A stretch of 64,000 nucleotides of DNA. It comes from an uncultured Muribaculaceae bacterium (GTDB lineage: Bacteria; Bacteroidota; Bacteroidia; Bacteroidales; Muribaculaceae). The DNA is taken from the NCBI GenBank assembly GCA_905233845.1, contig CAJOFH010000018.1:17106-81105 (forward strand), in the 5' to 3' direction. The position numbers and the translations under genes are program-made. The notes under the pieces are model-generated. The model was not told the DNA's origin. It searched no databases and saw only the letters and a list, made by a program, of their open reading frames with translations. Each line of letters opens with the position of its first letter. Position 1 is the first letter of the stretch. Of the stretch, positions 51,002 through 59,791 are shown one piece after another.

Positions 51002-53758
51002 ATGGCTAACAGACCACACTACATAGGACTTAACGCAGAGCAGGTTGTTGCCAGTCGGCAGCAGCATGGCTCTAATGTGCTTACACCAGTTGTAAAAGAC
51101 CCCTGGTGGAAAAAACTGCTTGAGAAATTTCGCGACCCGCTAATAATCATCCTGCTGGTGGCAGGTGTGATGTCGATAGGTATCTCTTTCTATGAGTATT
51201 ATGGTCTGCACAAGGGTGCTGTGGTGTTCTATGAGCCAGTAGGTATTTTCATTGCCATAGCTCTTGCCACGGGATTGGCTTTTGTTTTTGAGTATAAAGC
51301 TGAGAAGGAGTTTGAGATTCTCAATCAGGTCAACGATGATGAGTCGGTTCAGGTGATTCGTGATAGCAAGGTGCAGCATGTGCCGCGGCGCGACGTGGTT
51401 GTGGGCGATATTGTGATGCTCAACACTGGCGAGGAAATTCCTGCCGATGCCATGTTGCTTGAGGCTCACTCGCTTCTGATTGATGAATCGTCGCTCACTG
51501 GTGAGCCACAATGCTTTAAAACCCTCGACGAAGCGCTTTTCGACCCGAATGCCACCTACCCCTGCAACCATGTGCTCAAGGGCACCAAGGTGATGGAAGG
51601 ACACGGCGTTGCGCAGGTATTCGCCGTAGGCGATGCCACCGAGAATGGAAAGGTCATGGAAAGCGCACAAATCGACTCCAGCGTCAAAACTCCACTTAAC
51701 GAACAGCTCGACAAGTTGGGCAAACTGGTGTCGGTGGCAAGTTATCTAATTGCCGCTCTGGTAATTGTGGGTAGGGTAGTGGCCTATTTCATTAATACTG
51801 AAAATGCGGGCTTCGATCTTGTTTTTCTGACCTATCTGTTGCAGTCTTTCATGATGGCCGTCACGCTGGTGGTAGTGGCTGTTCCTGAAGGCTTGCCAAT
51901 GGCGGTGACGCTGAGTCTCGCCTACAGTATGCGTCGCATGCTTAAGACCAACAACCTTGTACGTCGCATGCACGCTTGCGAGACTATGGGTGCTGCCACT
52001 GTAATTTGCACCGACAAGACTGGCACTCTCACCCAAAATCAGATGCAGGTGCATCATGCCTGTTTCTATGGGATGAGTGGGGGATGGCTTTATAATGACG
52101 AGCAGTCGGTAATCGTTAGTGAGAGCATTGCGGTTAACTCCACTGCCCACCTCTCGACCGATGAGTCGACAGCACGCACCGAAGTGCTGGGCAACCCTAC
52201 CGAGGGAGCGTTGCTGCTATGGCTCAAGAGTCAGGGTGTGGACTATGAGGACGTGCGAGCCACCTGTGAGGTGCTTGAAGATGTGCCTTTCGACACTGAG
52301 CGCAAATACATGGCCACAGTGGTGCACAGTGAGGTGCTTGATCGCAATGTATTATATGTGAAGGGTGCTCCTGAGATTGTTTTTGCAATGTGTGATTCTT
52401 GTGAAGACTTTGACCAAGGTACCTTGCGCGACGACCTCATGGCATTTCAGAGCAAGGCGATGCGCACTCTGGGATTCGCCTATAAGATTCTGGAGCCTGG
52501 TGAAGAGCCTCTGCAAGGAACCAGAGTTGTTACCAATGGACTTGCATTCTTGGGATATGTGGCGATTACCGATCCAGTGCGAGATGACGTGCCACAGGCA
52601 ATCGAGGACTGCCTGAAGGCTGGCATTGACGTGAAGATTATCACTGGCGACAATGCACTAACAGCCAAGGAGGTGGGACGACAGATAGGCCTTTGGAGTG
52701 ATGATTCTTGCAACAAACGCAATATTATTACAGGACCTGAAATAGAAGCGATGACCGACGAGGAACTTGAGTCTCGAGTCATGGACCTGAAAATAATTGC
52801 TCGTTCGCGACCTCATGACAAGAAACGCATTGTCGAGGCCCTGCAGCGGTGCAATCAGGTGGTGGCAGTTACTGGCGACGGCACCAACGACGCGCCGGCT
52901 CTCAAGGCTGCCCACGTTGGCCTCTCGATGGGTGATGGCACGAGCGTCGCCAAGGAAGCTAGCGATATTACTATCATCGACAACTCTTTTACCAGCATTG
53001 GCAATGCAGTGTTATGGGGTCGTTCGCTCTACAGGAACATCCAGCGGTTCTTGTTGTTCCAACTCACTGTCAATGTAGCGGCATGTTTGGTAGTGCTCGC
53101 TGGCGCTTTCATGGATGTTGATGCGCCTCTTACCGTGACCCAGATGCTGTGGGTGAACCTTATCATGGATACCTTCGCCGCTATGGCACTCTCTACGCTT
53201 CCACCAAACAAGAGTTTGATGCGCCAGAAACCTCGTGACCGCAATGCTTTCATCATTGACCGTCACATGGCGTCACACATCCTGTGGACAGGTCTGCTGT
53301 TCAGTGCCATTTTGATTGGACTATTCTATGTCATCAAGCACTGCGACCTTCGACAAATAAACTCTCCAAGTGAATTATGGAATTTGCTTACAAGTGGCAG
53401 CTACATTAAAGCTCCAAGGCACACCGTATCGTTATATGAGAGTGCGCTGTTCTTCACCACTTTCGTGATGATGCAGTTTTGGAACATGTTCAACGCCAAG
53501 GCTTACCGTTCAGCTTACTCGGCATTCAGGCTTAAACAATGTGGAGAGTTTGTGTTCATAGCAATATTAATCTTTGTGGGACAGTTGCTTATTGTTAATG
53601 TTGGTGGCGAGATGTTCAACGTTGAACCCATCGATTTGCAAGCTTGGATAATCATAGTGGCAATTACTTCGGTAGTGCTGCTGTTTGGCGAAGCAGTGCG
53701 AAACATCAAGAAATGGCACTTCAAGCACTTTAAGCACAAACTGAAGACTAACTTATGA
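51002..53758 (+). CDS. Calcium-translocating P-type ATPase (PMCA type)
   Basis: 918 residues; exports Ca2+ across the inner membrane using ATP. The actuator motif LTGEPQ is near residue 165. M4 has VVAVPEGLPMAVTLSLAYSMRRM, with the Glu and Pro typical of Ca2+ pumps. The phosphorylation site is CTDKTGTLTQNQ near 340, then KGAPEIVF, and the hinge VTGDGTNDAPALKAAHVGLSMG near 625. The M5-M6 region (MLWVNLIMDTFAA) holds the Asn and Asp of the calcium site. Ten membrane segments are expected. It overlaps the following cation diffusion facilitator gene by four bases, a pairing that suggests joint control of divalent cation levels. Confidence 0.94.
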   Translation: MANRPHYIGLNAEQVVASRQQHGSNVLTPVVKDPWWKKLLEKFRDPLIIILLVAGVMSIGISFYEYYGLHKGAVVFYEPVGIFIAIALATGLAFVFEYKAEKEFEILNQVNDDESVQVIRDSKVQHVPRRDVVVGDIVMLNTGEEIPADAMLLEAHSLLIDESSLTGEPQCFKTLDEALFDPNATYPCNHVLKGTKVMEGHGVAQVFAVGDATENGKVMESAQIDSSVKTPLNEQLDKLGKLVSVASYLIAALVIVGRVVAYFINTENAGFDLVFLTYLLQSFMMAVTLVVVAVPEGLPMAVTLSLAYSMRRMLKTNNLVRRMHACETMGAATVICTDKTGTLTQNQMQVHHACFYGMSGGWLYNDEQSVIVSESIAVNSTAHLSTDESTARTEVLGNPTEGALLLWLKSQGVDYEDVRATCEVLEDVPFDTERKYMATVVHSEVLDRNVLYVKGAPEIVFAMCDSCEDFDQGTLRDDLMAFQSKAMRTLGFAYKILEPGEEPLQGTRVVTNGLAFLGYVAITDPVRDDVPQAIEDCLKAGIDVKIITGDNALTAKEVGRQIGLWSDDSCNKRNIITGPEIEAMTDEELESRVMDLKIIARSRPHDKKRIVEALQRCNQVVAVTGDGTNDAPALKAAHVGLSMGDGTSVAKEASDITIIDNSFTSIGNAVLWGRSLYRNIQRFLLFQLTVNVAACLVVLAGAFMDVDAPLTVTQMLWVNLIMDTFAAMALSTLPPNKSLMRQKPRDRNAFIIDRHMASHILWTGLLFSAILIGLFYVIKHCDLRQINSPSELWNLLTSGSYIKAPRHTVSLYESALFFTTFVMMQFWNMFNAKAYRSAYSAFRLKQCGEFVFIAILIFVGQLLIVNVGGEMFNVEPIDLQAWIIIVAITSVVLLFGEAVRNIKKWHFKHFKHKLKTNL

Positions 53759-54642
53759 CTCGTGAGAAAGAGATACAGAAGGTGACACTGGTGGGCAGCG
53801 CAGGAAATGTGGCTCTGCTCACTTTCAAGTTTGTGGCAGGTGTCTTGGGACACAGTTCAGCGATGATTGCCGATGCCGTACATTCTTTGTCCGACTTTAT
53901 CACCGATGTGATAGTGCTTGCGTTTGTCAACGTGAGCGCCAAGCCTCAAGACGAGTCGCACGATTATGGTCATGGCAAGTATGAGACAATCGCTTCGTTC
54001 TTCATCGGACTGGCACTCGTGGCGGCAGCAACAGGTATCATAATCTCGGGAGTCGTGAAACTCGTCGACTGGGCTGGTGGAGCACAGTTGGAGGCTCCAG
54101 GTAAACTTGCGCTCTGGGCGGCTCTTTTCTCGATAATTGTGAAGGAAGCGCTTTACCACTACACCGCTCGGTGCGGTAAGCGCCTCAACTCACAGGCAGT
54201 AATCGCCAACGCTTGGCACCACCGCAGCGACGCGCTTTCGTCGATTGCGGCAGCCATAGGAATTGGCGGAGCTATATTGCTCGGCGACCGATGGACGGTG
54301 CTCGACCCTTTGGCATCGGTAATTGTAGGTGTTCTGCTCGTGAAAGTGGCTATAGGACTGTTGAAAACAAGTATTGGCGAACTCACTGAAGGCTCTCTCC
54401 CAGCTGACACCGAACGTGAGATTGAAAAAATCATTACCTCATTCAATGGCGTCAGCGAGCCTCACAATCTGCGCACACGGCGCATTGGCAGCCGAATCGC
54501 TATTGAGGCACACATCCGCATGGACGGCGACATTACTCTCCTTAACGCCCACGACCTCGCCACTAAAGTAGAGCAAAAACTAAAAGACCACTTCGGCCCC
54601 GAAACCCACGTCACCCTCCACATGGAACCCATGAAAGAGTGA
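53755..54642 (+). CDS. Cation diffusion facilitator (CDF) transporter
   Basis: 295 residues; antiports divalent cations (Zn2+, Fe2+, Mn2+ or Cd2+) out of the cell. Membrane segment 2 has DAVHSLSDFITD and segment 5 has NAWHHRSDALSS, giving the HxxxD metal-site pairs. HDYGHGKYETIASF is the usual loop after TM2. The cytoplasmic C-terminal domain (about 210-295) includes THVTLHMEPM. The ATGA overlap with the Ca2+-ATPase gene means translational coupling. The metal cannot be stated; the HSxSD/HxxxD pattern fits Zn2+/Fe2+/Mn2+ members. Confidence 0.93.
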   Translation: MTREKEIQKVTLVGSAGNVALLTFKFVAGVLGHSSAMIADAVHSLSDFITDVIVLAFVNVSAKPQDESHDYGHGKYETIASFFIGLALVAAATGIIISGVVKLVDWAGGAQLEAPGKLALWAALFSIIVKEALYHYTARCGKRLNSQAVIANAWHHRSDALSSIAAAIGIGGAILLGDRWTVLDPLASVIVGVLLVKVAIGLLKTSIGELTEGSLPADTEREIEKIITSFNGVSEPHNLRTRRIGSRIAIEAHIRMDGDITLLNAHDLATKVEQKLKDHFGPETHVTLHMEPMKE

Positions 54643-54807
54643 TTCTTTCTTTTTTATAACACCGTGGCACTTCCAAAACTCTAATCTATTGGTTGATATT
54701 TCTATATCAGCCTATTTTTTTTGTATAATTAAATTTTTATTCTTTTCTTTGCATTCTATAATTTTCAACTATACCAAACTTATTTATAAACAACTAATTA
54801 ATCTTTT

Positions 54808-56205
54808 ATGACAAAGAAAATTACATTGGCAATGCTGGCTGTGCTGGCTATGTGCCTCACGGCTAATGCCGACCCAATCAAAATCAAAGGAGTTTACAAT
54901 CACAGTTTTCACGATGGTACCGACAACACTGGTGGCCATGATGGACCTTGGACTACTTATGTAGGCTGGAACAGCGCCATTGGCAAAGCCATCTTTGTTA
55001 CCGAGATGGGTCTCTATTCAATGACTGTTGATGGAACCACTCTAACTCAGCCTGTTAAGGATCCAGAGGTTAACATCAGCGACTTCTATTCTAATGGTAC
55101 CTACACCGACAATGCTATGGCTTTGTGGGCCGCCAACTTCAACCTGATGTATGGCAATTCGGGTGCTATTATGAATCCTAACGACAGCATTCTCACTACT
55201 GTGATGTCACGAACTGGTGAGGATATCGAGGACAGTGAGCGTTTTGCTGTACGCAAATGGAACGCCAACACTGGCGATTTGCTCAGCAGTGGCTATTATG
55301 CTGCTTCTAACAACCTTGAGTCGGCAGGTATGTGTGTTAACCCCAAGGACGGCCTCGTATACGGACTATTCTATCTCACCGCCCAATCACTCCCAGAGGA
55401 AATTGTCAATGACCCCGATTTCTTTGGCGATGACACCGATGCTGGCTATTGCATCTGCACTGTCGACCTCAACACAATGGAAATCACTCCTATCACACCA
55501 GGTCTTTACTATGGCAACTATGTTACATTCGCAATCAACAACGATGGTCGTGCTTTTGCGCTCACCAGTGGTGGCACAATGGGCTATGAGGGTGAAGATG
55601 GCAAGCTCTATGACATATATGGAAACCGCACAGGCGCCACACTTATTGAGTTTGATCTCAGCACTGGTTTGATGATTACCGAGCCTGTCACTTATGTTGA
55701 CCCAGAGACTGGCGAGGAATATACCGAGGAAGTGAGCATCTATCAGCCCACTGGCTATGCTTCGCAAGCTAAGCGTCAGAGCGCTTGCTTCAGCAAGAAA
55801 GACCCAAGCAAGATGTACTGGAATGGTTTCGTTAACAGTGGCAAGGGCTTCAACGAGAATGGCAGCTGGGCTAATCTCCCCGACAGCCAATGGCAGACCA
55901 ACGGCAAATATGATACTGCTCTCTATGAGGTAGACATCAACACTGGCGAGGCTACACGCATCGCAAAGTTTACCGATCGCTACACTTTCTCGACCATGTG
56001 GGTTGAAGAGGATGACGAACCTGTTTCTGGCGTTGAAGGCGATGTTAATGGCGATGGCGTTGTTACAAGTGCTGATATCACTGCACTTTACAACTTCTTG
56101 CTTAGTGGCGATGACAGCAATATAGTCAACGGCGACCAGGATAAGGATGGCAACATTACCTCAAGTGACGTTACCTTCGTCTACAACATCCTACTGGGCC
56201 TGTAA
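54808..56205 (+). CDS. Secreted protein with C-terminal dockerin-like repeats
   Basis: 465 residues. A signal peptide (TKKITLAMLAVLAMCLTANA) is followed by about 380 residues of beta-rich, propeller-like sequence (GWNSAIGKAIFVTEMGLYSM; LESAGMCVNPKDGLVYGLFY; YVTFAINNDGRAFALTSGG). The last 60 residues hold two calcium loops (GDVNGDGVVTSADITALYNFLL and GDQDKDGNITSSDVTFVYNILL) like dockerin type I. The same module sits at the N-terminus of the 17934 protein. No cohesin partner was seen in the window. The function of the main part is unknown; it has its own terminator. Confidence 0.78.
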   Translation: MTKKITLAMLAVLAMCLTANADPIKIKGVYNHSFHDGTDNTGGHDGPWTTYVGWNSAIGKAIFVTEMGLYSMTVDGTTLTQPVKDPEVNISDFYSNGTYTDNAMALWAANFNLMYGNSGAIMNPNDSILTTVMSRTGEDIEDSERFAVRKWNANTGDLLSSGYYAASNNLESAGMCVNPKDGLVYGLFYLTAQSLPEEIVNDPDFFGDDTDAGYCICTVDLNTMEITPITPGLYYGNYVTFAINNDGRAFALTSGGTMGYEGEDGKLYDIYGNRTGATLIEFDLSTGLMITEPVTYVDPETGEEYTEEVSIYQPTGYASQAKRQSACFSKKDPSKMYWNGFVNSGKGFNENGSWANLPDSQWQTNGKYDTALYEVDINTGEATRIAKFTDRYTFSTMWVEEDDEPVSGVEGDVNGDGVVTSADITALYNFLLSGDDSNIVNGDQDKDGNITSSDVTFVYNILLGL

Positions 56206-56225
56206 TAAACACATTCAACGTATAA

Positions 56226-56263
56226 CTAAAAGGTGGCTTCTCAATTCAGAAGTCACCTTTTAG
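56226..56263. terminator. Terminator after the dockerin protein gene
   Basis: The stem CTAAAAGGTGgCTTCT / AGAAGtCACCTTTTAG with a six-base loop lies 20 bases after the stop. It has T-rich strands on both sides of the loop and might work in both directions. Confidence 0.7.
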
Positions 56264-56339
56264 TATTAAACTGAGGCGCAGCCCCATTATGAGCCTTTGT
56301 CCTTAATAATCCGTATCTAACGCAACTATTCTTTGTCCG

Positions 56340-56954
56340 TCATTGTCTTAAAGACCAGGCGTGGCTGAATATTGGCTTGCGATACATGTAGCAGTAGTAG
56401 GGTTTTTCCTCGGTGCTGAATCGCTCAACAAGTTCCTCATGTATTCTCTCGAAGCCATGGTGGTCGAAATATTGCCAGCTGCAGGTGCTGTCGGTGATGT
56501 GGTAGGTCCATCGCACTCCACGGTCAATAAGCATCTGCATAAGTCGCTCCTGCAATGCTTTGGCGTAACCGCGCTTATAGCTTAATAAGAATGAGAACTT
56601 GGCGCTGTCTTCACTCATGAGGTCGAGTAGTTCTTGCTCAGTACGTAGCAGATAGGCTGTGGCTTCGAGCACTTTTTTGCGCTCCTCGTCATCTTTGCCC
56701 ACCAAGAAATTCTCAACCCATTGCTCCGAAGTGTTGATGTCATCTTTCATGCGAGCAAAAGCTACCGCTTGCAGCGTTCCGTCATCATCGCAAGCCTGAA
56801 GCGCAAGTTGTGGGTCGAAGAACATGTTGAACACCACCTCTCGCGAGAACTCGAAACAGTGTTCAATACCGTTCGCGATATCCTTACCCCACATCTTGGC
56901 AAGTATAGCTGCCACGATGTCGATATTGGCAATATCAAACGGTTCAATCTTCAT
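56340..56954 (-). CDS. GNAT-family acetyltransferase-like protein
   Basis: 204 residues. The fold order fits a GNAT enzyme: MKIEPFDIANIDIVAAILAKMW, then a substrate helix region, FSFLLSYKRGYAKALQERLMQMLIDRG in the acetyl-CoA binding position (a degenerate Q/RxxGxG/A motif), and the late strand-helix CSWQYFDHHGFERIHEEL. The acetyl-CoA loop is not canonical, so the activity is uncertain. It is followed 25 bases upstream by ddl on the same strand, possibly cotranscribed. Confidence 0.72.
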   Translation of the reverse strand: MKIEPFDIANIDIVAAILAKMWGKDIANGIEHCFEFSREVVFNMFFDPQLALQACDDDGTLQAVAFARMKDDINTSEQWVENFLVGKDDEERKKVLEATAYLLRTEQELLDLMSEDSAKFSFLLSYKRGYAKALQERLMQMLIDRGVRWTYHITDSTCSWQYFDHHGFERIHEELVERFSTEEKPYYCYMYRKPIFSHAWSLRQ

Positions 56955-56979
56955 GGTTAAGTGTTAAGAGCCTTCCCGC

Positions 56980-57993
56980 TTAATCAAACTGGTTCTCCAC
57001 AATATCGGTGAGAACGTCGCGCATCTCGAGGCCTGCGGCGCGCACCTGTTGTGGAATGAAGCTGGTGGCTGTCATGCCTGGCGTGGTGTTCACCTCGAGC
57101 ATGTTGATGCAGTCACTGCCGTCGGGGTTCTTGGTGACGATGAAGTCCACGCGGATAATGCCGTTGCAGTGCAGAATATCGTAGATGCGGCTGGCCTCGG
57201 CTTGCAGAGCTGCGGTGAGCTCGTCACTGATGCGAGCTGGGGTAATCTCTTCAACTTGGCCATTATACTTGGCATCGTAGTCGAAGAACTCATTGTCGGT
57301 CACCACCTCGGTAACAGGGAATATCACGCTCTTAGTCTTGGTCTTGTAGCACCCCACGGTAACCTCGGTACCATCAAGAAAACGCTCCACCATCACTTGG
57401 TTGAACTGCTTGAAGGCGTTCTTGATGGCTGGTGCCAGCTGTTCCTTGGTTTTAACTTTCGTCACGCCAAAGCTTGAACCGTCGTCGGTGGGCTTTACAA
57501 AGCATGGCATACCGAGCTCGTTCTCAATGTCGTCCTCGGTGATATTGCGCTCCACGTCCTTAATGAGCAGGATGCTGTCGGCAACTGTCACGCCAAAAGG
57601 ACGCAAGTAGTTGTTGAGCATGTATTTGTTGAACGTCAACGACTCCACAAGCACGCTGCAGGTGGAGTAGGGCAGACCGATGAGGTCGAAGTATCCCTGT
57701 AGGATGCCGTTCTCGCCAGGAGTGCCGTGGATAGTGATATAGGCGTAGTCGAAGGTTGTTTTCTCGCCTTTTTTGTCTTTGTGTTTGAACGAGAAATCGT
57801 TCTTGTCGATAGGCGCTATGCTACCGTCGTGAAGGTTCACGTGCCAGTCACTTTTCCTTATCACCACCACATAAACGTTGTAGCGGTCACGGTCAAACCA
57901 ACCATACAGTCCTTGTGCCGAGCGCAGCGACACCTCATGCTCCGACGAGTCGCCACCACATACGATGGCAATATTACGTTTTGTTTTCTTCAT
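56980..57993 (-). CDS. ddl: D-alanine--D-alanine ligase
   Basis: 337 residues; ATP-dependent ligation of two D-Ala for peptidoglycan precursors, in the cytosol. The ATP-grasp domains are clear: CGGDSSEHEVSLRSA at the N-terminus, HGTPGENGILQGYFDLIGLPYS, PCFVKPTDDGSSFGVTKV, and the C-terminal IRVDFIVTK...LEVNTTPGMTATSFIPQQ with metal ligands. The ORF track starts ten codons earlier (MRLIYKQKKA); the ATG at 57993 (MKKTKRNIAIVCGG) matches the family. MurF, the next enzyme in the pathway, is encoded 1.8 kb away on the other strand. Confidence 0.95.
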   Translation of the reverse strand: MKKTKRNIAIVCGGDSSEHEVSLRSAQGLYGWFDRDRYNVYVVVIRKSDWHVNLHDGSIAPIDKNDFSFKHKDKKGEKTTFDYAYITIHGTPGENGILQGYFDLIGLPYSTCSVLVESLTFNKYMLNNYLRPFGVTVADSILLIKDVERNITEDDIENELGMPCFVKPTDDGSSFGVTKVKTKEQLAPAIKNAFKQFNQVMVERFLDGTEVTVGCYKTKTKSVIFPVTEVVTDNEFFDYDAKYNGQVEEITPARISDELTAALQAEASRIYDILHCNGIIRVDFIVTKNPDGSDCINMLEVNTTPGMTATSFIPQQVRAAGLEMRDVLTDIVENQFD

Positions 57994-58073
57994 TGCTTTC
58001 TTTTGTTTATAAATCAATCGCAAAGTTACTATGATGCCACTGAATTACCAAATCTTTTAGCACATTTTCAGCA

Positions 58074-59381
58074 TTACTCATTCTTCATCTTCAGGAAGTC
58101 TTCCCTGAAGGCGTAAAGTGGGATACACTCTAATCTGTCTTGTAAGATGTGGTTTTTCATCGACAGCCTGATTCCTTGCAAGTCAGGATGCTTTTGGAGG
58201 AAAGTCTTCATGGACTTGGACTTAACGTTCTCCTCGGCTTTTACCTCGACTGGATAGACATTTGCGCCTATCTGTACAACAAAGTCTATCTCAATTCGCG
58301 AACTCTCCACCGAGTGATAAAACAGAGGTATGCCAGTTCCTTGCATTTGCATGCACACAAAAAGTTCAGTGAAGGCTCCCTTGTACTCTTTTAGAATATC
58401 ATCTTTGACCAAGACTGCCGCAGCTGGCACATCGGCCATTGCGCCCATTAAGCCTATGTCGAGCAAGAAGAGTTTAAAAGCGCCAAATTCTTCATAGAAC
58501 TTCAGTGGCATTTTCACTGCATTTACACGGTTCACTCTATAGACCAGTCCTGCATCATATAGCCATTGAAGTGCAATTTCAAATGACGCTGCTCTGGCTC
58601 CTTTCTTCAATGCGCTGTATATGAATTTCTTGTTTTCTTTAACCAGCTGGGAGGGAATGCTTTGCCATACCATTCTTATGCGTGGTACTTCATTGGCAGG
58701 GGCATGCTTTGAGAAGTCGGCTTCATAGTCATTGAGGATTTTGTGTTGCAGTTCTCTTACTTGTTGCAGTTTTCCATTGGAAACGTAGTCTAAAACCACG
58801 GCTGGCATACCGCCCACATAGTAATACTGTCGCAACAAATCGATGTATAGGCCACTTAGAGGCTCAATAAAATTCCAATCGACATTCTCAAGAGCTTTTG
58901 CCATCTTGTCTTTGCCCAGAGCACATAAAAACTCGTTGAAATTCATTGGGAACAAACGCAGAATGTCGACCTTGCCTACGGGGAATGAACTGTTTCCGTG
59001 AACCGAGATGCCTAAAAGTGAGCCTGCCACAGCGATGTGATACTCTGGAGTGTCCTCACAAAAGTATTTTAGAGCCGTTAATGCGTGTGGACAGTTTTGT
59101 ATCTCGTCAAGTATCAGTAATGTGTCTCCGGCCGTTATGTCAACAGAGGCAAGTGCCGACAGCTTTTGTAACAGCTCTCGTGCCGAACCACCATGTTCAA
59201 AAATTGAACAAGCTTCCTTGTCACGGTCAAGTGAGAATATGACGGTTTGGTTATATTCATTCTTGCCAAATTCCATCAACAACCAGGTCTTTCCCACTTG
59301 TCTTGCGCCATTAAGTATTAATGGTTTCCTTTGGGGACTTTTCTTCCATTTTATCAGCTGATTATATAATGCCCTTTTCAT
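58074..59381 (-). CDS. AAA-family ATPase with DUF4143 domain
   Basis: 435 residues. The N-terminal AAA_14-type ATPase has Walker A LNGARQVGKTWLL (about 22-34) and Walker B TLLILDEIQNCP. The C-terminal DUF4143 domain (about 200-400) contains FTELFVCMQMQ and HSVESSRIEIDFVVQIGANVYPVEVKAEENVKSKSM, the last a PD-(D/E)xK-like arrangement. Such genes are common, often horizontally moved, single genes of unknown role, suspected in defence or toxin-antitoxin-like functions. The ORF track adds 35 upstream codons through promoter sequence; the ATG at 59381 is preferred. Its promoter carries a duplicated 14-mer. Confidence 0.88.
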   Translation of the reverse strand: MKRALYNQLIKWKKSPQRKPLILNGARQVGKTWLLMEFGKNEYNQTVIFSLDRDKEACSIFEHGGSARELLQKLSALASVDITAGDTLLILDEIQNCPHALTALKYFCEDTPEYHIAVAGSLLGISVHGNSSFPVGKVDILRLFPMNFNEFLCALGKDKMAKALENVDWNFIEPLSGLYIDLLRQYYYVGGMPAVVLDYVSNGKLQQVRELQHKILNDYEADFSKHAPANEVPRIRMVWQSIPSQLVKENKKFIYSALKKGARAASFEIALQWLYDAGLVYRVNRVNAVKMPLKFYEEFGAFKLFLLDIGLMGAMADVPAAAVLVKDDILKEYKGAFTELFVCMQMQGTGIPLFYHSVESSRIEIDFVVQIGANVYPVEVKAEENVKSKSMKTFLQKHPDLQGIRLSMKNHILQDRLECIPLYAFREDFLKMKNE

Positions 59382-59392
59382 AATGATAGCAC

Positions 59393-59406
59393 TTTTATGT
59401 ATGAAT
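59393..59406. promoter_or_regulatory. 14-bp repeat in the leader of the ATPase gene
   Basis: TTTTATGTATGAAT, identical to 59459-59472, lies just before the ATPase start codon (12 bases away). Confidence 0.5.
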
Positions 59407-59447
59407 ATATGTAATGCGATGACATTTATTTGCACGAATAATCGATG

Positions 59448-59479
59448 CAAATATACATTTTTATGTATGAATGACCAAA
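59448..59479 (-). promoter_or_regulatory. Promoter of the AAA/DUF4143 gene with repeat in the spacer
   Basis: On the minus strand TTTG, a 20-base spacer and TATATTTG match the consensus. The second TTTTATGTATGAAT copy (59459-59472) lies inside the spacer, so a bound protein would block polymerase. Confidence 0.65.
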
Positions 59480-59592
59480 TTTTCAAGCCTTTTTTATTCC
59501 CAAGCCATGATTTGGTATCATCAACAACAGTGGATTCAAGCGCTAAATCGGCGATTCTTTCTTTGTTTTTGGAACGCGAGTATTTTGGAGTT

Positions 59593-59698
59593 GCTCCCCT
59601 AAGCTAGGGGAGCTGTCACGAAGTGACTGAAGGGTATGGCAGACGCATTGAGTTACAGGACTTTGATATAGTCATACTCCCCCCGCCCCCTCTATCTT
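59593..59698. repeat. Structured intergenic repeat element
   Basis: Begins with a perfect hairpin GCTCCCCTA-agc-TAGGGGAGC, then GTCAC-gaa-GTGAC, and ends with the C-rich gtcatactccccccgccccc stretch that also occurs in parC (11541). It looks like a REP-like family element of Bacteroidales; I recall similar sequences in related genomes but cannot verify them here. Confidence 0.6.
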
Positions 59699-59740
59699 CT
59701 CCATCTTTATCGGATACTAATTTTTTTTAAGGGATTGAAG

Positions 59741-59769
59741 TTGTAAATTCATCTTTATTTGTACCTTTG
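59741..59769 (+). promoter_or_regulatory. Promoter of murF
   Basis: TTG, an 18-base spacer and TACCTTTG. The -7 box is 22 bases before the ATG at 59792. Confidence 0.55.
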
Positions 59770-59791
59770 TGGCAAGAAAAAGTTGAAGAAC

